A stretch of 64,000 nt of DNA from JAKFDI01 sp044508835 (GCA_044508835.1 JBIQHD010000013.1:47152-111151); one strand, 5' to 3'. Shown: positions 1 to 8,911, counted from the first letter of the stretch. Numbers and translations are program-made. Notes: generated by a model not told the origin, from the letters alone.

Positions 1-2
1 AA

Positions 3-1223
3 GACACCGCCGCCCTCCACGCCCCCGAGATCCGCCGTGCCGGCCGCGACCTGCTGTCGCTCGCGCTGATGGACGCGCGCAACCGCACGCTGCACTGGCT
101 GTCCGTGTACGAAGACCGCCTCGGCCCCGCGCTGCGCGTGCCCTGCGCGCCGGAACTGTGGCCGCCGCTGTGGCTGGCCGGGCACCTGGCCTGGTTCCAG
201 GAGCGCTGGATCGCGCGCAACGTGCAGCGCCAGCGCGGCGCCGGCTGCGACCCGCAGGCCGCGGGGCTGGCCTCGATCGAGCGCCGGGCCGACCGCTGGT
301 ACGACCCGGCGCAGCTCACGCACGAGGCGCGCTGGCAGCTCGGGCTGCCCGGCGCGCAGGAGACCAAGCAGTACCTCGCCGACACGATGGACGTCACGCT
401 CGAGCTGCTCGAAGGCGCGCAGGAGAGCGACGACGGCCTCTACTTCTTCCGCCTCGCGCTGTTCCACGAAGACCTGCGCGGCGAGACCTTCGCGCACATG
501 GCGCAGACGCTCGACCTCGACCTGCGCGCCGCCGGCGCCGCGCTGCCCGAGATCGCCTCGCAGCCGCCGCGCGAGCCGCTGCTGTTCCCGGCCATGCGCC
601 ACATGCTCGGCTCGCCGCCGCGCGGCTTCGTCTTCGACAACGAGAAGTGGGCGCACGAGGTGGCGCTGCCCGAGTTCGAGATCGACGCGCTGCCCGTCAC
701 CTGGGCGCAGTACGCCGAGTTCGTGGAGGACGGCGGCTACGACGAGGCGCGGCACTGGTCGGCCGAGGGCTGGGACTGGGTGCGCCGCGGCGAGCGCCGC
801 GTGCCGCGCCACGTCGACCAGATGCGCCAGGGCGTGATGCAGCAGCGCTTCGGCCGGCTCGCGCGCGTGCCGCTCGCGCAGCCGGCGCTGCACCTGAGCT
901 GGTACGAGGCCGACGCCTGGTGCCGCTGGGCCGGCCGGCGCCTGCCCACCGAGGTGGAGTGGGAGGCCGCGGCCTGCACGGGCCAGGCGCGCGGCTTCCA
1001 GCACGGCAGCGTGTGGGAGTGGGTGGCATCCAGCCTGCGGCCCTATCCCGGCTTCTCGCCCGACCCGTGGCGCGCGTACTCCGAGCCCGCCTTCGGCTCG
1101 CACAAGGTGCTGCGCGGCGGCTCCTTCGCCACCCACGGGCGGCTGCGCGACCCGAAGTTCCGCGGCTTCGCGCAACCCGCGCGCGACGACCTCTTCACCG
1201 GCTTCCGCAGCTGTTCCCTCTGA
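3..1223 (+). CDS. senA: SenA/EgtB-like selenoneine synthase, 5' end missing
   Basis: The reading frame is open from the window edge, so the gene starts upstream; the first in-window ATG at 69 is internal to a typical family N-terminus. The protein has a DinB_2-like N-terminal half and an FGE-sulfatase C-terminal half, including GSVWEW near 1006-1023 and VLRGGSF near 1108-1128. This is the architecture of EgtB and of SenA, which joins a selenosugar to hercynine in selenoneine synthesis (family knowledge). The C-terminal pattern (SLRPYPGF, KFRGFAQPA, GFRS) favours SenA over classical EgtB. The iron-ligand helix reads FHEDLRGE, where the family normally has H-E-x-x-H, so the third histidine appears replaced by Arg. 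The partner genes senB and senC are not in the window and could lie upstream. An EgtB-related paralogue of other function is the main alternative. Confidence 0.75.
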   Translation, partial: DTAALHAPEIRRAGRDLLSLALMDARNRTLHWLSVYEDRLGPALRVPCAPELWPPLWLAGHLAWFQERWIARNVQRQRGAGCDPQAAGLASIERRADRWYDPAQLTHEARWQLGLPGAQETKQYLADTMDVTLELLEGAQESDDGLYFFRLALFHEDLRGETFAHMAQTLDLDLRAAGAALPEIASQPPREPLLFPAMRHMLGSPPRGFVFDNEKWAHEVALPEFEIDALPVTWAQYAEFVEDGGYDEARHWSAEGWDWVRRGERRVPRHVDQMRQGVMQQRFGRLARVPLAQPALHLSWYEADAWCRWAGRRLPTEVEWEAAACTGQARGFQHGSVWEWVASSLRPYPGFSPDPWRAYSEPAFGSHKVLRGGSFATHGRLRDPKFRGFAQPARDDLFTGFRSCSL

Positions 1224-1309
1224 CCACCGTGCGTGCTTCGGCCGCGGCCGATGACAGCGCCAGACGATCGCGCTAGGCTTTGCCGTTCGTCCCAGCCGGA
1301 GACCATGCC

Positions 1310-2311
1310 ATGGACAGCCTCGACCTGAAGGTGCTCTCGCAGGCGCGCGACTGGTTCGCCGCGGGCCGCAAGGTGTGGCTGGTCACGGTGATCGAGACCT
1401 GGGGCTCGGCGCCGCGCCCGCCCGGCGCGCTGCTGTGCCTGCGCGACGACGGCCTGGTGGTCGGCTCGGTCTCGGGCGGCTGCGTGGAGGACGACCTCAT
1501 CGACCGCGTGCGCCACGGCGAGCGCGTGGGCGGCGCCTCGCTCGTCACCTACGGCGTGACCAAGGAAGAGGCCGCGCGCTTCGGCCTGCCGTGCGGCGGC
1601 AACCTGCGGCTGGTGCAGGAGCCGCTGCGCGACATCGGCTGGGTCGACGAGGTGCTCGCGCGCACCGCGCGGCACGAACTGGTGGCGCGCCGGCTCGACC
1701 TGCAGACGCAGGAAGTGACGGTCGAGCCCGCCGTGCGCGGCGAGGCCTTCAGCTTCGACGGCCGCACCGTGCGCGCGCTGTTCGGCCCCAAGTGGCGCAT
1801 GCTCATCATCGGCGCCGGCCAGCTCTCGCGCGTGCTGGCGCAGATGGCGCTGACGCTCGACTTCGAGGTCACCTGCTGCGACCCGCGCGAGGAATACCAC
1901 CTCACCTGGGACGTGCCCGGCACGCATTTCAGCACCGCCATGCCCGACGACCTGGCGCTGGAGATGCAGCTCGATCCGCACTGCGCGGTGGTCGCCGTCA
2001 CCCACGACCCCAAGCTCGACGACCTGGTGCTGCTGGAGGCGCTGAAGTCGCCCGCGTTCTACGTGGGCGCGCTCGGCTCGCGCGGCAACACGGCGAAGCG
2101 GCAGGAGCGGCTGGCGCTGTTCGACCTCACCGCCGCCGAGATCGGCCGGCTGCACGGCCCGATCGGCCTCGACCTCGGCAGCCGCACGCCGGCGGAGATC
2201 GCCGTGGCCATCCTGGCCGAGGTGATCGCCGTGCGCAACGGCGTGCCGCTGATGCAGAAGAAGGACGGCTCGGCGATGCCGCAGGTTGCGGCGGTGTGCG
2301 GGCAGGGGTGA
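1310..2311 (+). CDS. XdhC/CoxI family protein
   Basis: A 333-residue protein that begins MDSLDLKVLSQARDW. The N-terminal XdhC/CoxI domain contains ETWGSAPRPPGA and GSVSGGCVEDD, and the C-terminal Rossmann domain contains IIGAGQLSRVLAQMA and GALGSRGNTAKR. Family members sulfurate, insert or protect the molybdenum cofactor of xanthine dehydrogenase-like enzymes. No molybdenum hydroxylase is present here, so its client enzyme is unknown. The ATG at 1310 was chosen because CCGGAG lies about 10 bases upstream; a TTG at 1280 would add 10 residues. It converges on the regulator at 2467 across a long hairpin repeat. Confidence 0.85.
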   Translation: MDSLDLKVLSQARDWFAAGRKVWLVTVIETWGSAPRPPGALLCLRDDGLVVGSVSGGCVEDDLIDRVRHGERVGGASLVTYGVTKEEAARFGLPCGGNLRLVQEPLRDIGWVDEVLARTARHELVARRLDLQTQEVTVEPAVRGEAFSFDGRTVRALFGPKWRMLIIGAGQLSRVLAQMALTLDFEVTCCDPREEYHLTWDVPGTHFSTAMPDDLALEMQLDPHCAVVAVTHDPKLDDLVLLEALKSPAFYVGALGSRGNTAKRQERLALFDLTAAEIGRLHGPIGLDLGSRTPAEIAVAILAEVIAVRNGVPLMQKKDGSAMPQVAAVCGQG

Positions 2312-2342
2312 CGCGCGGCGCGCGGCGGCCTCGCACCGATTC

Positions 2343-2457
2343 GCGATCGAACGACAGGAACGCCACGAAAGCCCGTTCGCACTGAGGCATCGAAGTGCCT
2401 CCCGGCGCACATGGGGCTTCGATACCTCAGCCCGAACGGTTCCTGTCGTTCGATCGC
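2343..2457. repeat. REP-like nested inverted repeat between convergent genes
   Basis: A perfect 19-base inverted repeat (gcgatcgaacgacaggaac at 2343-2361, complement at 2439-2457) encloses a second imperfect one (about 2374-2396 against 2417-2439, three mismatches). Together they fold into one stem of about 45-55 base pairs. The inner arm, of the form CCGTTCGGGCTGAG..TCGAAG, resembles a dispersed REP-like motif common in Burkholderiales and other proteobacteria. It sits between two convergent stop codons, so it could act as a two-way terminator. Confidence 0.8.
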
Positions 2458-2466
2458 AAGTGGGTA

Positions 2467-3630
2467 TCAGCCGCCCGCGCCGCCGTCCGCGCGGGCGTGC
2501 CACTTGCGGTAGAGCGTGCTGCGGCCGATGCCGAGCATGCGCGCGGCGCGCGCCATGTTGCCGCCGGCCGCCGCCACGGCCGCGCCGATGGCGGCCAGTT
2601 CCTGCTCGCGCAGCGTGGCGGCGCGCGGCGCGGCGGCGGGGCCCTGGACCGGTACCTGCACAGGCACCGGCGCCCGGGCGAGCGCCGGCGCATCGAGCGA
2701 GACCTTGACGTGCAGCGGCCGCGCCGCCGGCGCGGCGGGCTCGTGCGCCGCCTCCGCGCCGCGCGACGCCGGCATCGGCACCAGCGCCATCGGCGCATCG
2801 CCCGCCCGCCGCGCATGGTCGACCATGCGCGCGAGCGGCACGCCGAAGATCATCTCCACCGATTCGCGCCGCAGCGTCAGCGCGTTGCGCCCGAGCAGGT
2901 CGAGCGCGCAGCGGTTGGCGCCGAGGATGCGGCCGTCGTCGTCGAGCGCGATCACGCCCTCCTGCACCGTGCCCAGGCCGGCGGGCTGCGCATGCAGGTG
3001 CAGCTTGAGCCGGTGGCGGAAGCGGTCGGCGAACCACTGGTTCTCGATCAGCCGCGCCGACATGCGCGCCAGCGCCAGCGTGTGCGGGTGGTAGGAGCGG
3101 TGGTCGCCGGAGACGTCGATCACGCCGATCATCGAGCCGGCGTGGTCGAAGATCGGCGCGGCCGAGCAGGTGAGGAAGTGGTTCGCGCGCAGGTAGTGCT
3201 CGGCGCCGTGCACCAGCGTCGGCCGCTCGTTCATCAGCGCCGTGCCGACCGCGTTGGTGCCCTTGGACGCTTCCGACCACACCGCGCCCGCGGCGAGCGC
3301 CACGCGCTGCGCGCGCTCGAGAAAGCCCGCGTCGCCCAGCACCTGCAGCACCGTGCCGTGCGAATCGGTGAGGCCGACGATGCTGTGCGTGGGCTCGAGC
3401 TGCTCCCACAGCAGCTCGAGCACCGGCATCGCCTGCTCGCACAGGCGGCGGTTGCGCTCCTGGGCGATGCGCAGGTCCGCGCGTTCGAGCAGCGTGAGGT
3501 CGGGCAGCTGCTCGGCGCGCAGCCCGAGGGCGCGGCAGCGTTCGTGCGAATCGGCCACGACGTGCGCATGCGCCGCGTCGATCACCGGCGGCGGCTCGGG
3601 CTGCGAAGACGGGAGGCGGCGCGTCTGCAT
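2467..3630 (-). CDS. GAF/Fis-type regulator, AcoR-like without AAA+ domain
   Basis: About 387 residues. The N-terminal part is like AcoR-family sigma-54 activators: VIDAAHAHVVADSHERC, then a GAF domain (SKGTNAVGTAL, HYLRANHFLTCSAAPIFD, GVIDVSGD), then a PAS-like stretch (GVIALDDDGRILGANRCALDLLGR). A proline/alanine-rich linker follows, and then a C-terminal Fis helix-turn-helix (AAGGNMARAARMLGIGRSTLYRKW). The central AAA+ domain with the GAFTGA loop is absent, so it probably does not activate sigma-54 polymerase in the usual way. The start at 3630 (MQTRRLPSS) was preferred; 3648 is possible. The ligand is unknown. It is divergent from the hybrid kinase at 3789. Confidence 0.75.
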   Translation of the reverse strand: MQTRRLPSSQPEPPPVIDAAHAHVVADSHERCRALGLRAEQLPDLTLLERADLRIAQERNRRLCEQAMPVLELLWEQLEPTHSIVGLTDSHGTVLQVLGDAGFLERAQRVALAAGAVWSEASKGTNAVGTALMNERPTLVHGAEHYLRANHFLTCSAAPIFDHAGSMIGVIDVSGDHRSYHPHTLALARMSARLIENQWFADRFRHRLKLHLHAQPAGLGTVQEGVIALDDDGRILGANRCALDLLGRNALTLRRESVEMIFGVPLARMVDHARRAGDAPMALVPMPASRGAEAAHEPAAPAARPLHVKVSLDAPALARAPVPVQVPVQGPAAAPRAATLREQELAAIGAAVAAAGGNMARAARMLGIGRSTLYRKWHARADGGAGG

Positions 3631-3788
3631 CGGGCAAGTGTCGCGCATTCCGCCCGCATCGCAGGCCCCGGCGGGTTGTGGCGCCGGCGCGGCATCGCGC
3701 AAAATCGTGGGTTCTCGCTCTCCGGCGAAGCGGTACGCGCAGGTTGTCTCGACGCGGCTTCTACACCCCACCGTCCATCGATTCGACC

Positions 3789-6644
3789 GTGAACCGACCT
3801 TCCTCACTCGCCGGCGCCGACACGGCCACGCCGCTCGGCCACGAGCTCGACCTGATGGCCGCGCGCACGCTCACCGGCTTCGGCGTGGTCGTGGTGACGG
3901 TGGCCGCCGGCGCAGTGCTGCTGCTCGAAGGGCTCACGCCGCGCGAACGCGGCGCGATGCTCGCGGCGCTCGGCCTCACGCTGGCGCTCATCGGCGTGAC
4001 CTGGTGGCTGACCGCCCGCGGCCGCCCGCGGCTCGCCACCTTCTGGACGATGCTGTTGTGCATGGCCGTCAACTGCGCCGTGGCCGTGCTCGCCGGCACC
4101 GGCGTGCATGCGCAGTCGTTCGGCGTGTCGGCGCTGATGATCGCGCTGGCCGGCATCCTGCTCGGGCCGCGCCAGGCCTTCGTGCTGTTCGTGCTGAACC
4201 TGGGCGCCGTGGCCGCGCTCTATCACGCCGAGATGGCCGGCTGGGTGGCCGGCCGCGCCGCCGCGGTCGCGACGCCGGCGGTCAACCGCGTGTACACGCT
4301 GGCGGTGGTGATGGCGGTGGGCTTCCTCGCGGCACTGCTGTTCGCCCGCACCCACCGCCGCGCGCTCGACCATGCGCGCGCGAGCGAGGCGAGCTTTCGC
4401 GAGCTGCTGCGCATCGGCACCGACTGGCTGTGGGAGCAGGACGCGGCGGGCCGCTTCTCGTACCTGTCGCCCGGCTTCGCCGCGCGCTCGTCGATGCCGC
4501 CCGAAGCGCTGATCGGGCGCGCCCTGTGGGAGCTCGACGGCGTGGTCGAGCCGCCCGAGGGCTGGGGGCCGCTGCGCACGCACGTCGCGCGCGGCCTCGG
4601 GCTGCACGACGAGCAGGTGATGGTGCGCCGCGGCGACGGCGCGCTGGTCGCCTTCCGCCTGAGCAGCGAGCCCGTGCGCGACGCGCGGGGCGAGCTCGTC
4701 GGCTGGCGCGGCGTGGGCCGCGACGTGAGCGCGCAGGCGCGGGCCGAGGCCCGGCGGCGCGAGTCGGAGCAGATCCTCGAGCAGCTGTTCCGCGCCAACC
4801 CCGACGGCCTGGTGCTCGGCACGCTGCCCGAGGGGCGCATCGTGCTGATGAACGCCAACCTGTCGCGCATGGTCGGCATCGACGAGCGGGACGCAATCGG
4901 CCACACCGCGTACTCGCTCGGCTTCTGGGTCGACGAGGCGGCGCGCGCCGAGCTGTGGCGGCGCATCGAGCGCGACGGCCACGCCGCCAACCTGCCCACG
5001 CGCGTGGTCCACCGCGACGGGCACGAGATCCCCGCCATGGTGTCGGCCACGCGCTTCGCGCTGAACGGGCGCGACTACATGGTCGCCACCGTGCGCGACA
5101 CCAGCGAGGTCGAGCGCGTGCGGCTCGAGTCCGAGGTCATCCTGAACCATGCGGCGGTCGGCATCGCGCTGGTGCGCGACGGCACGTACCAGCGCGTCAA
5201 CCCGACCTTCGAACGCCTGTTCGGCCGCGCCGTGGGCAGCCTCGAAGGGCAGCCCACGCGCGTCATGTTCGACGACGACGAGGCCTACGAGCGGACGCTC
5301 GAGGAGGCGCTGCGCATGCAGGCCACGCCGGGCGCCGAGCTCGAGCGGGGCGTCACGCGGCCCGACGGCAGCGCGGGGCTGCTGCGCCTGCGCATGCAGA
5401 CCCTCGACCCCGCGCGCCCGGCCGGCGGCCGGCTGTGGATCGCCGAGGACGTCACCGAGCGGCGCCGGACCGAGGCGCAGCTCTCGCTCGCCAAGGACGA
5501 GGCCGAGGCCGCCAGCCGCGCCAAGAGCGCGTTCCTCGCCACCATGAGCCACGAGATGCGCACGCCGCTGAACGGCGTCATCGGCATGATCCGCCTCGCG
5601 CTCGACGAGCCCGGCGGCCGCCGCGACGAGTACCTGCGCCACGCCGCGCTGAGCGCGCAGACGCTCGCCGGCATCATCGCCGACGTGCTCGACCTGTCGA
5701 AGATCGAGGCCGGCCGGCTGCAGCTGGAAAGCGCCGACTTCGACCTGCACGAGCTGCTGCAGCAGCTGTGCGCGGGCAACGAGTCGGTGGCGCGCGAGAA
5801 GGGCCTGGCGCTGGCGCTGCACATCGACGACGACGTGCCGCACTACGTCAACGGCGACGCCGCGCGCGTGCGGCAGATCCTCGTCAACTACCTCGGCAAC
5901 GCGCTCAAGTTCACCGAGCGCGGGGGCATCGACGTCTCGCTGGCGTGCGCCGACTCGGGCTGCCTGCGCTTCGCCGTGCGCGACACCGGCATCGGCGTGC
6001 CGGCCGAGGTGCAGGCGCGGCTGTTCCTGCCCTTCGCGCAGGGCGACGAGTCGACCACGCGCCGCTTCGGCGGCACCGGGCTCGGCCTGTCGATCTGCCG
6101 CGAGCTTGCCCACCTGATGGGCGGCGAGGTGGGCCTCGCGAGCCGGCCCGGCGAGGGCAGCACCTTCTGGGCCGAGCTGCCGCTGCCCGCCGCGCGCGCG
6201 CCGGCCCTGCCGCGGCGCGGGCCGCGCCAGGCGCCGCTGCCGCTGGCCGGCTGGCGCGTGCTGGTGGTGGAGGACCACCCCGTGAACATGCTCATCGCGG
6301 TGGAGACGCTCAAGCGCTGGGGCGCGCAGGCGGTGGAGGCGGTGGACGGCCAGGCGGCGCTGCGGGCGGTGGACGAGGCCGCGGCGGCGGGCGGGCGCTT
6401 CGACGCCGTGCTGATGGACCTGCACATGCCCGACATCAGCGGCATCGAGGTCACGCGCCGGCTGCGCCAGCGCTTCGACGCGAAGGCCCTGCCCATCGTC
6501 GCGCTGACGGCCGCGGCGCTGCTCTCGGAGCAGCAGCAGGCGCTGGAGGCCGGCATGAACGACTTCGTCACCAAGCCCATCGACAGCCGCCAGCTGCTCG
6601 AGGCCCTGCGGCGCACGCGCCGCCGCGCGTCCGTCAGCGCATGA
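3789..6644 (+). CDS. Membrane hybrid sensor histidine kinase (PAS-rich, with REC)
   Basis: About 951 residues from a GTG start at 3789; longer in-frame starts lie in low-quality sequence upstream. It has roughly five or six N-terminal membrane segments (residues 25-185), three PAS domains (about 200-550), a HisKA domain with MSHEMRTPLN (His588), a HATPase domain (NYLGNALKFT, DTGIGV, GGTGLGLSI) and a C-terminal receiver with phospho-acceptor Asp877 in LMDLHMPDISG and Lys in TKP. It would sense an unknown signal through its membrane part or PAS domains and pass phosphate to its own receiver. No HPt domain is fused, so a separate phosphotransfer protein is expected. Its 3' end overlaps the convergent substrate-binding-protein gene by 11 bases. 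Confidence 0.85.
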   Translation: MNRPSSLAGADTATPLGHELDLMAARTLTGFGVVVVTVAAGAVLLLEGLTPRERGAMLAALGLTLALIGVTWWLTARGRPRLATFWTMLLCMAVNCAVAVLAGTGVHAQSFGVSALMIALAGILLGPRQAFVLFVLNLGAVAALYHAEMAGWVAGRAAAVATPAVNRVYTLAVVMAVGFLAALLFARTHRRALDHARASEASFRELLRIGTDWLWEQDAAGRFSYLSPGFAARSSMPPEALIGRALWELDGVVEPPEGWGPLRTHVARGLGLHDEQVMVRRGDGALVAFRLSSEPVRDARGELVGWRGVGRDVSAQARAEARRRESEQILEQLFRANPDGLVLGTLPEGRIVLMNANLSRMVGIDERDAIGHTAYSLGFWVDEAARAELWRRIERDGHAANLPTRVVHRDGHEIPAMVSATRFALNGRDYMVATVRDTSEVERVRLESEVILNHAAVGIALVRDGTYQRVNPTFERLFGRAVGSLEGQPTRVMFDDDEAYERTLEEALRMQATPGAELERGVTRPDGSAGLLRLRMQTLDPARPAGGRLWIAEDVTERRRTEAQLSLAKDEAEAASRAKSAFLATMSHEMRTPLNGVIGMIRLALDEPGGRRDEYLRHAALSAQTLAGIIADVLDLSKIEAGRLQLESADFDLHELLQQLCAGNESVAREKGLALALHIDDDVPHYVNGDAARVRQILVNYLGNALKFTERGGIDVSLACADSGCLRFAVRDTGIGVPAEVQARLFLPFAQGDESTTRRFGGTGLGLSICRELAHLMGGEVGLASRPGEGSTFWAELPLPAARAPALPRRGPRQAPLPLAGWRVLVVEDHPVNMLIAVETLKRWGAQAVEAVDGQAALRAVDEAAAAGGRFDAVLMDLHMPDISGIEVTRRLRQRFDAKALPIVALTAAALLSEQQQALEAGMNDFVTKPIDSRQLLEALRRTRRRASVSA

Positions 6645-7755
6645 ACCGGCCGTCGCGGCCGATGATGGACAGGTCCACGTACTCCAGGCCGGTGTGATCC
6701 GCCGGCGAGAAGCCGAGGTCCATGCCGCCGAGGTCGACCTTGCCCATGGTGTTCAGCGCGGCGACGAGCCGTTCGCGCGTCGGCGCGGGGCCGGCGCGCT
6801 GCAGGCCCTCGACCAGCACCTTGGCGGCGGCGAAGCCTTCCACCATGGCGGGCGAGACGCCGTCCAGGCCCTGGGCGGCGGCCAGGTCGACGGCCTCCTT
6901 CACCAGCGGCGCGGCCAGCGAGCGCTCGTTCGGGAACACCTGCATGACGATGGTGCCGCGCGCGTGCGCGCCCATGAGCGCCGCGAAGCTGCCCGAGGCG
7001 TTGTTCGACAGCGTGACGACCTGCGCGCGCGAGCCCGCGGCGCGCAGCGCGGCGGTGCCGTCGGCCACCGCCTGGGCGGAGCCCACGAAGAGCACGGCCT
7101 GCACCTCGGCCGCGACGAGCCTGGCCACGGCCGGGCCGAAGTCCGGCCTGGCGCGATCGAAGGTCTCGGTCACCGCAGGCTCGCGCTGGATGGCGGCGAA
7201 GCCCTTGCGCGCGCCGATGGCGGCGTCCGCGCCGAAGGAGTCGTCCACCCGCAGCACGGCGATGCGCTGCAGGCCGATGGTGCCGAGGTGGACGATGGCG
7301 CGCTCGGCCTCCCGCTGGTACGGCGCGCGCACGTTGAAGACGTACGGGTTCACCGGCTCGTGGAACACCATGGCGCCGGTGGAGGGCGCGACCAGCGGGA
7401 TGCGGTGCTGCGCCAGCAGCGGCACGATGGCCTGGGTGTGCGGCGTCGCCCGCGTGAGGAAGAGGGCGATCGGCTGGTGCTCGCGGATGAGCCGGGCCGC
7501 GTTGGCCGCGGCGAGCGCGGGATCGAACTTGTCGTCCATCTGCACCAGGCGGATCTTCTGGCCGTGCACGCCGCCGCGGCGGTTCACGGCGTCGAGGTAG
7601 AGCTTCGCGCCGGCCGACAGGTCGTTGACCGAGGCGGCCACCGGGCCGGTGAGGCCCGCGGTCTGGCCGACGACGAGGTCCGCCCGCGCGGGCGCGGCCT
7701 GCAGCGCCGCGGCGATCAGGAATGCGGCGAGGGCCGCCGGTCGTGCGATTCGCAT
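6634..7755 (-). CDS. ABC transporter substrate-binding protein, leucine-binding type
   Basis: A 373-residue periplasmic protein with a clear signal peptide (MRIARPAALAAFLIAAALQAAPARA). It is of the Peripla_BP_6 / branched-chain amino acid type (VGQTAGLTGPVAASV, AGAKLYLDAVNRRGGVHGQKI, LFLTRATPHTQAIVPLLAQHRIPLVAPSTGA). Such proteins bind amino acids, amides or aromatic acids for HAAT-type ABC importers. No permease or ATPase gene is adjacent, so it is an orphan component or a sensory partner. It lies 106 bases downstream of, and on the same strand as, the Bug-type gene, so the two may share a transcript. GGGAGAC upstream of the ATG is a plausible ribosome-binding site. Confidence 0.85.
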   Translation of the reverse strand: MRIARPAALAAFLIAAALQAAPARADLVVGQTAGLTGPVAASVNDLSAGAKLYLDAVNRRGGVHGQKIRLVQMDDKFDPALAAANAARLIREHQPIALFLTRATPHTQAIVPLLAQHRIPLVAPSTGAMVFHEPVNPYVFNVRAPYQREAERAIVHLGTIGLQRIAVLRVDDSFGADAAIGARKGFAAIQREPAVTETFDRARPDFGPAVARLVAAEVQAVLFVGSAQAVADGTAALRAAGSRAQVVTLSNNASGSFAALMGAHARGTIVMQVFPNERSLAAPLVKEAVDLAAAQGLDGVSPAMVEGFAAAKVLVEGLQRAGPAPTRERLVAALNTMGKVDLGGMDLGFSPADHTGLEYVDLSIIGRDGRFMR

Positions 7756-7784
7756 GCTGTCTCCCGGGAGGCCGGCGCAGGGGC

Positions 7785-7809
7785 GCGGGGCGTGGGCGGC
7801 ACGCCCCGC
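7785..7809 (-). terminator. GC hairpin between two periplasmic-protein genes
   Basis: A perfect 10-base inverted repeat (gcggggcgtg / cacgccccgc) with a 5-base loop, 53 bases downstream of the Bug gene stop. There is no T-run after it, so it may be a weak terminator or an RNA-stabilising stem that lowers expression of the next gene. Confidence 0.45.
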
Positions 7810-7861
7810 GCGGGCCCGGCGCGGGCGGTTCTGGTTCTTCTCGTGCGGCCGCCGGCCGGCG

Positions 7862-8842
7862 TCAGTCCAGCGTCAGGTTCTGCTCGGTGACGACCTTCTT
7901 GTAGACCTCGAACTCGGCCCGGGTCTGCGCGGTGAACTCCTCGGGCGAGTTGCCCACCACCAGCGAGCCGGTGGCGGCGATGCGCTCGCGCACGTCGGGG
8001 CGCTGCAGCGTCGTCTTCACGGCCTCCGAGACCTTGGCGACCACCTCCGGCGGCAGGCCCTTCGGGCCGTGGATGCCGTAGTAGGCCATGCGGTTGACGG
8101 GCTCCAGGCCCAGCTCCTTGAACGTCGGCACGTCGGGCAGCGCCTCCAGGCGCTGCGGCGCGGCGATGGCGATGGCGACCAGCCGCCCGCTCTTGATGAA
8201 GGGCAGGGCCGAGGGCAGGTTGTCGAAGATCATGTGCACCTGGCCGGCCACCGTGTCGTTGAGCGCCGGGCCGGCGCCCTTGTACGGGATATGCGTGATC
8301 TTCGCGCCGGTGAGCGACTTGAACAGCTCCATCTGCAGGTGGCCGATGCCGCCGGTGCCCGAGCTGGAGAAGGTGTACTTGTTCGGCGCGGCCTTCACCG
8401 CGGCGATGAAGCCCTTGTAGTCCTTCGCCGGGAAGCTCGGGTGGACGGCGATCACGTTCGGCGTCGCCGCGATGTTGATGATGGACGTGAAGTCGGTGAG
8501 CGGGTTGTAGGGCGTCTTCGGGTTGATGGCCGGCGCGGAGGCCGTGGTCGACACGGTCGCGATGCCCAGCGTGTAGCCGTCGGGCGCGGCCTTGGCGATT
8601 TCCGCGGCGCCGATCAGCCCGCCCGCGCCGCCGCGGTTGTCGACGATGAACATCTGCCCGAACGCCGGCTCGATGTGCGCCGCGAGCACGCGCGCCAGGA
8701 TGTCGGTCGTGCCGCCGGCGGCGAAGGGCACGATGACGCGCACCGTCTTGTCGGGGTACGACGACTGGGACCAGGCCGAGGGAAGGGCGGCGGCGGTGGC
8801 GCCGGCGGCGATGGCGAGGCGCAGGAACTGGCTGCGTTTCAT
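7862..8842 (-). CDS. Bug-family (TctC-like) tripartite tricarboxylate transporter substrate-binding protein
   Basis: A 326-residue periplasmic protein that starts MKRSQFLRLAIAAGATAAALPSAWSQ, a signal peptide. It has Bug-family landmarks: YPDKTVRVIVPFAAGGTTDILAR, VDNRGGAGGLIGA, APDGYTLGI, GAGPALNDTVAGQVHMIFDNLPSALPFIKSGRL and DVPTFKELG. Bug proteins bind carboxylates, nicotinate, amino acids and similar ligands. The TctA/TctB membrane genes are absent nearby. AGGAGA precedes the ATG. It is divergent from dctB/dctD, and the gap holds a sigma-54 promoter pointing at this gene, so it is probably the target of the DctB/DctD pair. It could also present ligand to the DctB sensor domain (inference). 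Confidence 0.9.
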   Translation of the reverse strand: MKRSQFLRLAIAAGATAAALPSAWSQSSYPDKTVRVIVPFAAGGTTDILARVLAAHIEPAFGQMFIVDNRGGAGGLIGAAEIAKAAPDGYTLGIATVSTTASAPAINPKTPYNPLTDFTSIINIAATPNVIAVHPSFPAKDYKGFIAAVKAAPNKYTFSSSGTGGIGHLQMELFKSLTGAKITHIPYKGAGPALNDTVAGQVHMIFDNLPSALPFIKSGRLVAIAIAAPQRLEALPDVPTFKELGLEPVNRMAYYGIHGPKGLPPEVVAKVSEAVKTTLQRPDVRERIAATGSLVVGNSPEEFTAQTRAEFEVYKKVVTEQNLTLD

Positions 8843-8911
8843 GGTGTCTCCTGTGAGTGGCTTGTCGGTGCGGCGGCCTTCGGGGGCGAAGGCGGTGCCG
8901 CGCCGGTTACC

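Noticed and set aside
1043..3637. Very long open frames antisense to real genes (for example about 860-1680 codons at 1043-3637, 15973-21003, 3804-6425)
   Set aside because: They are Arg/Ala/Gly-rich shadows produced by very high GC content, cross several recognised genes, and show no family motifs.
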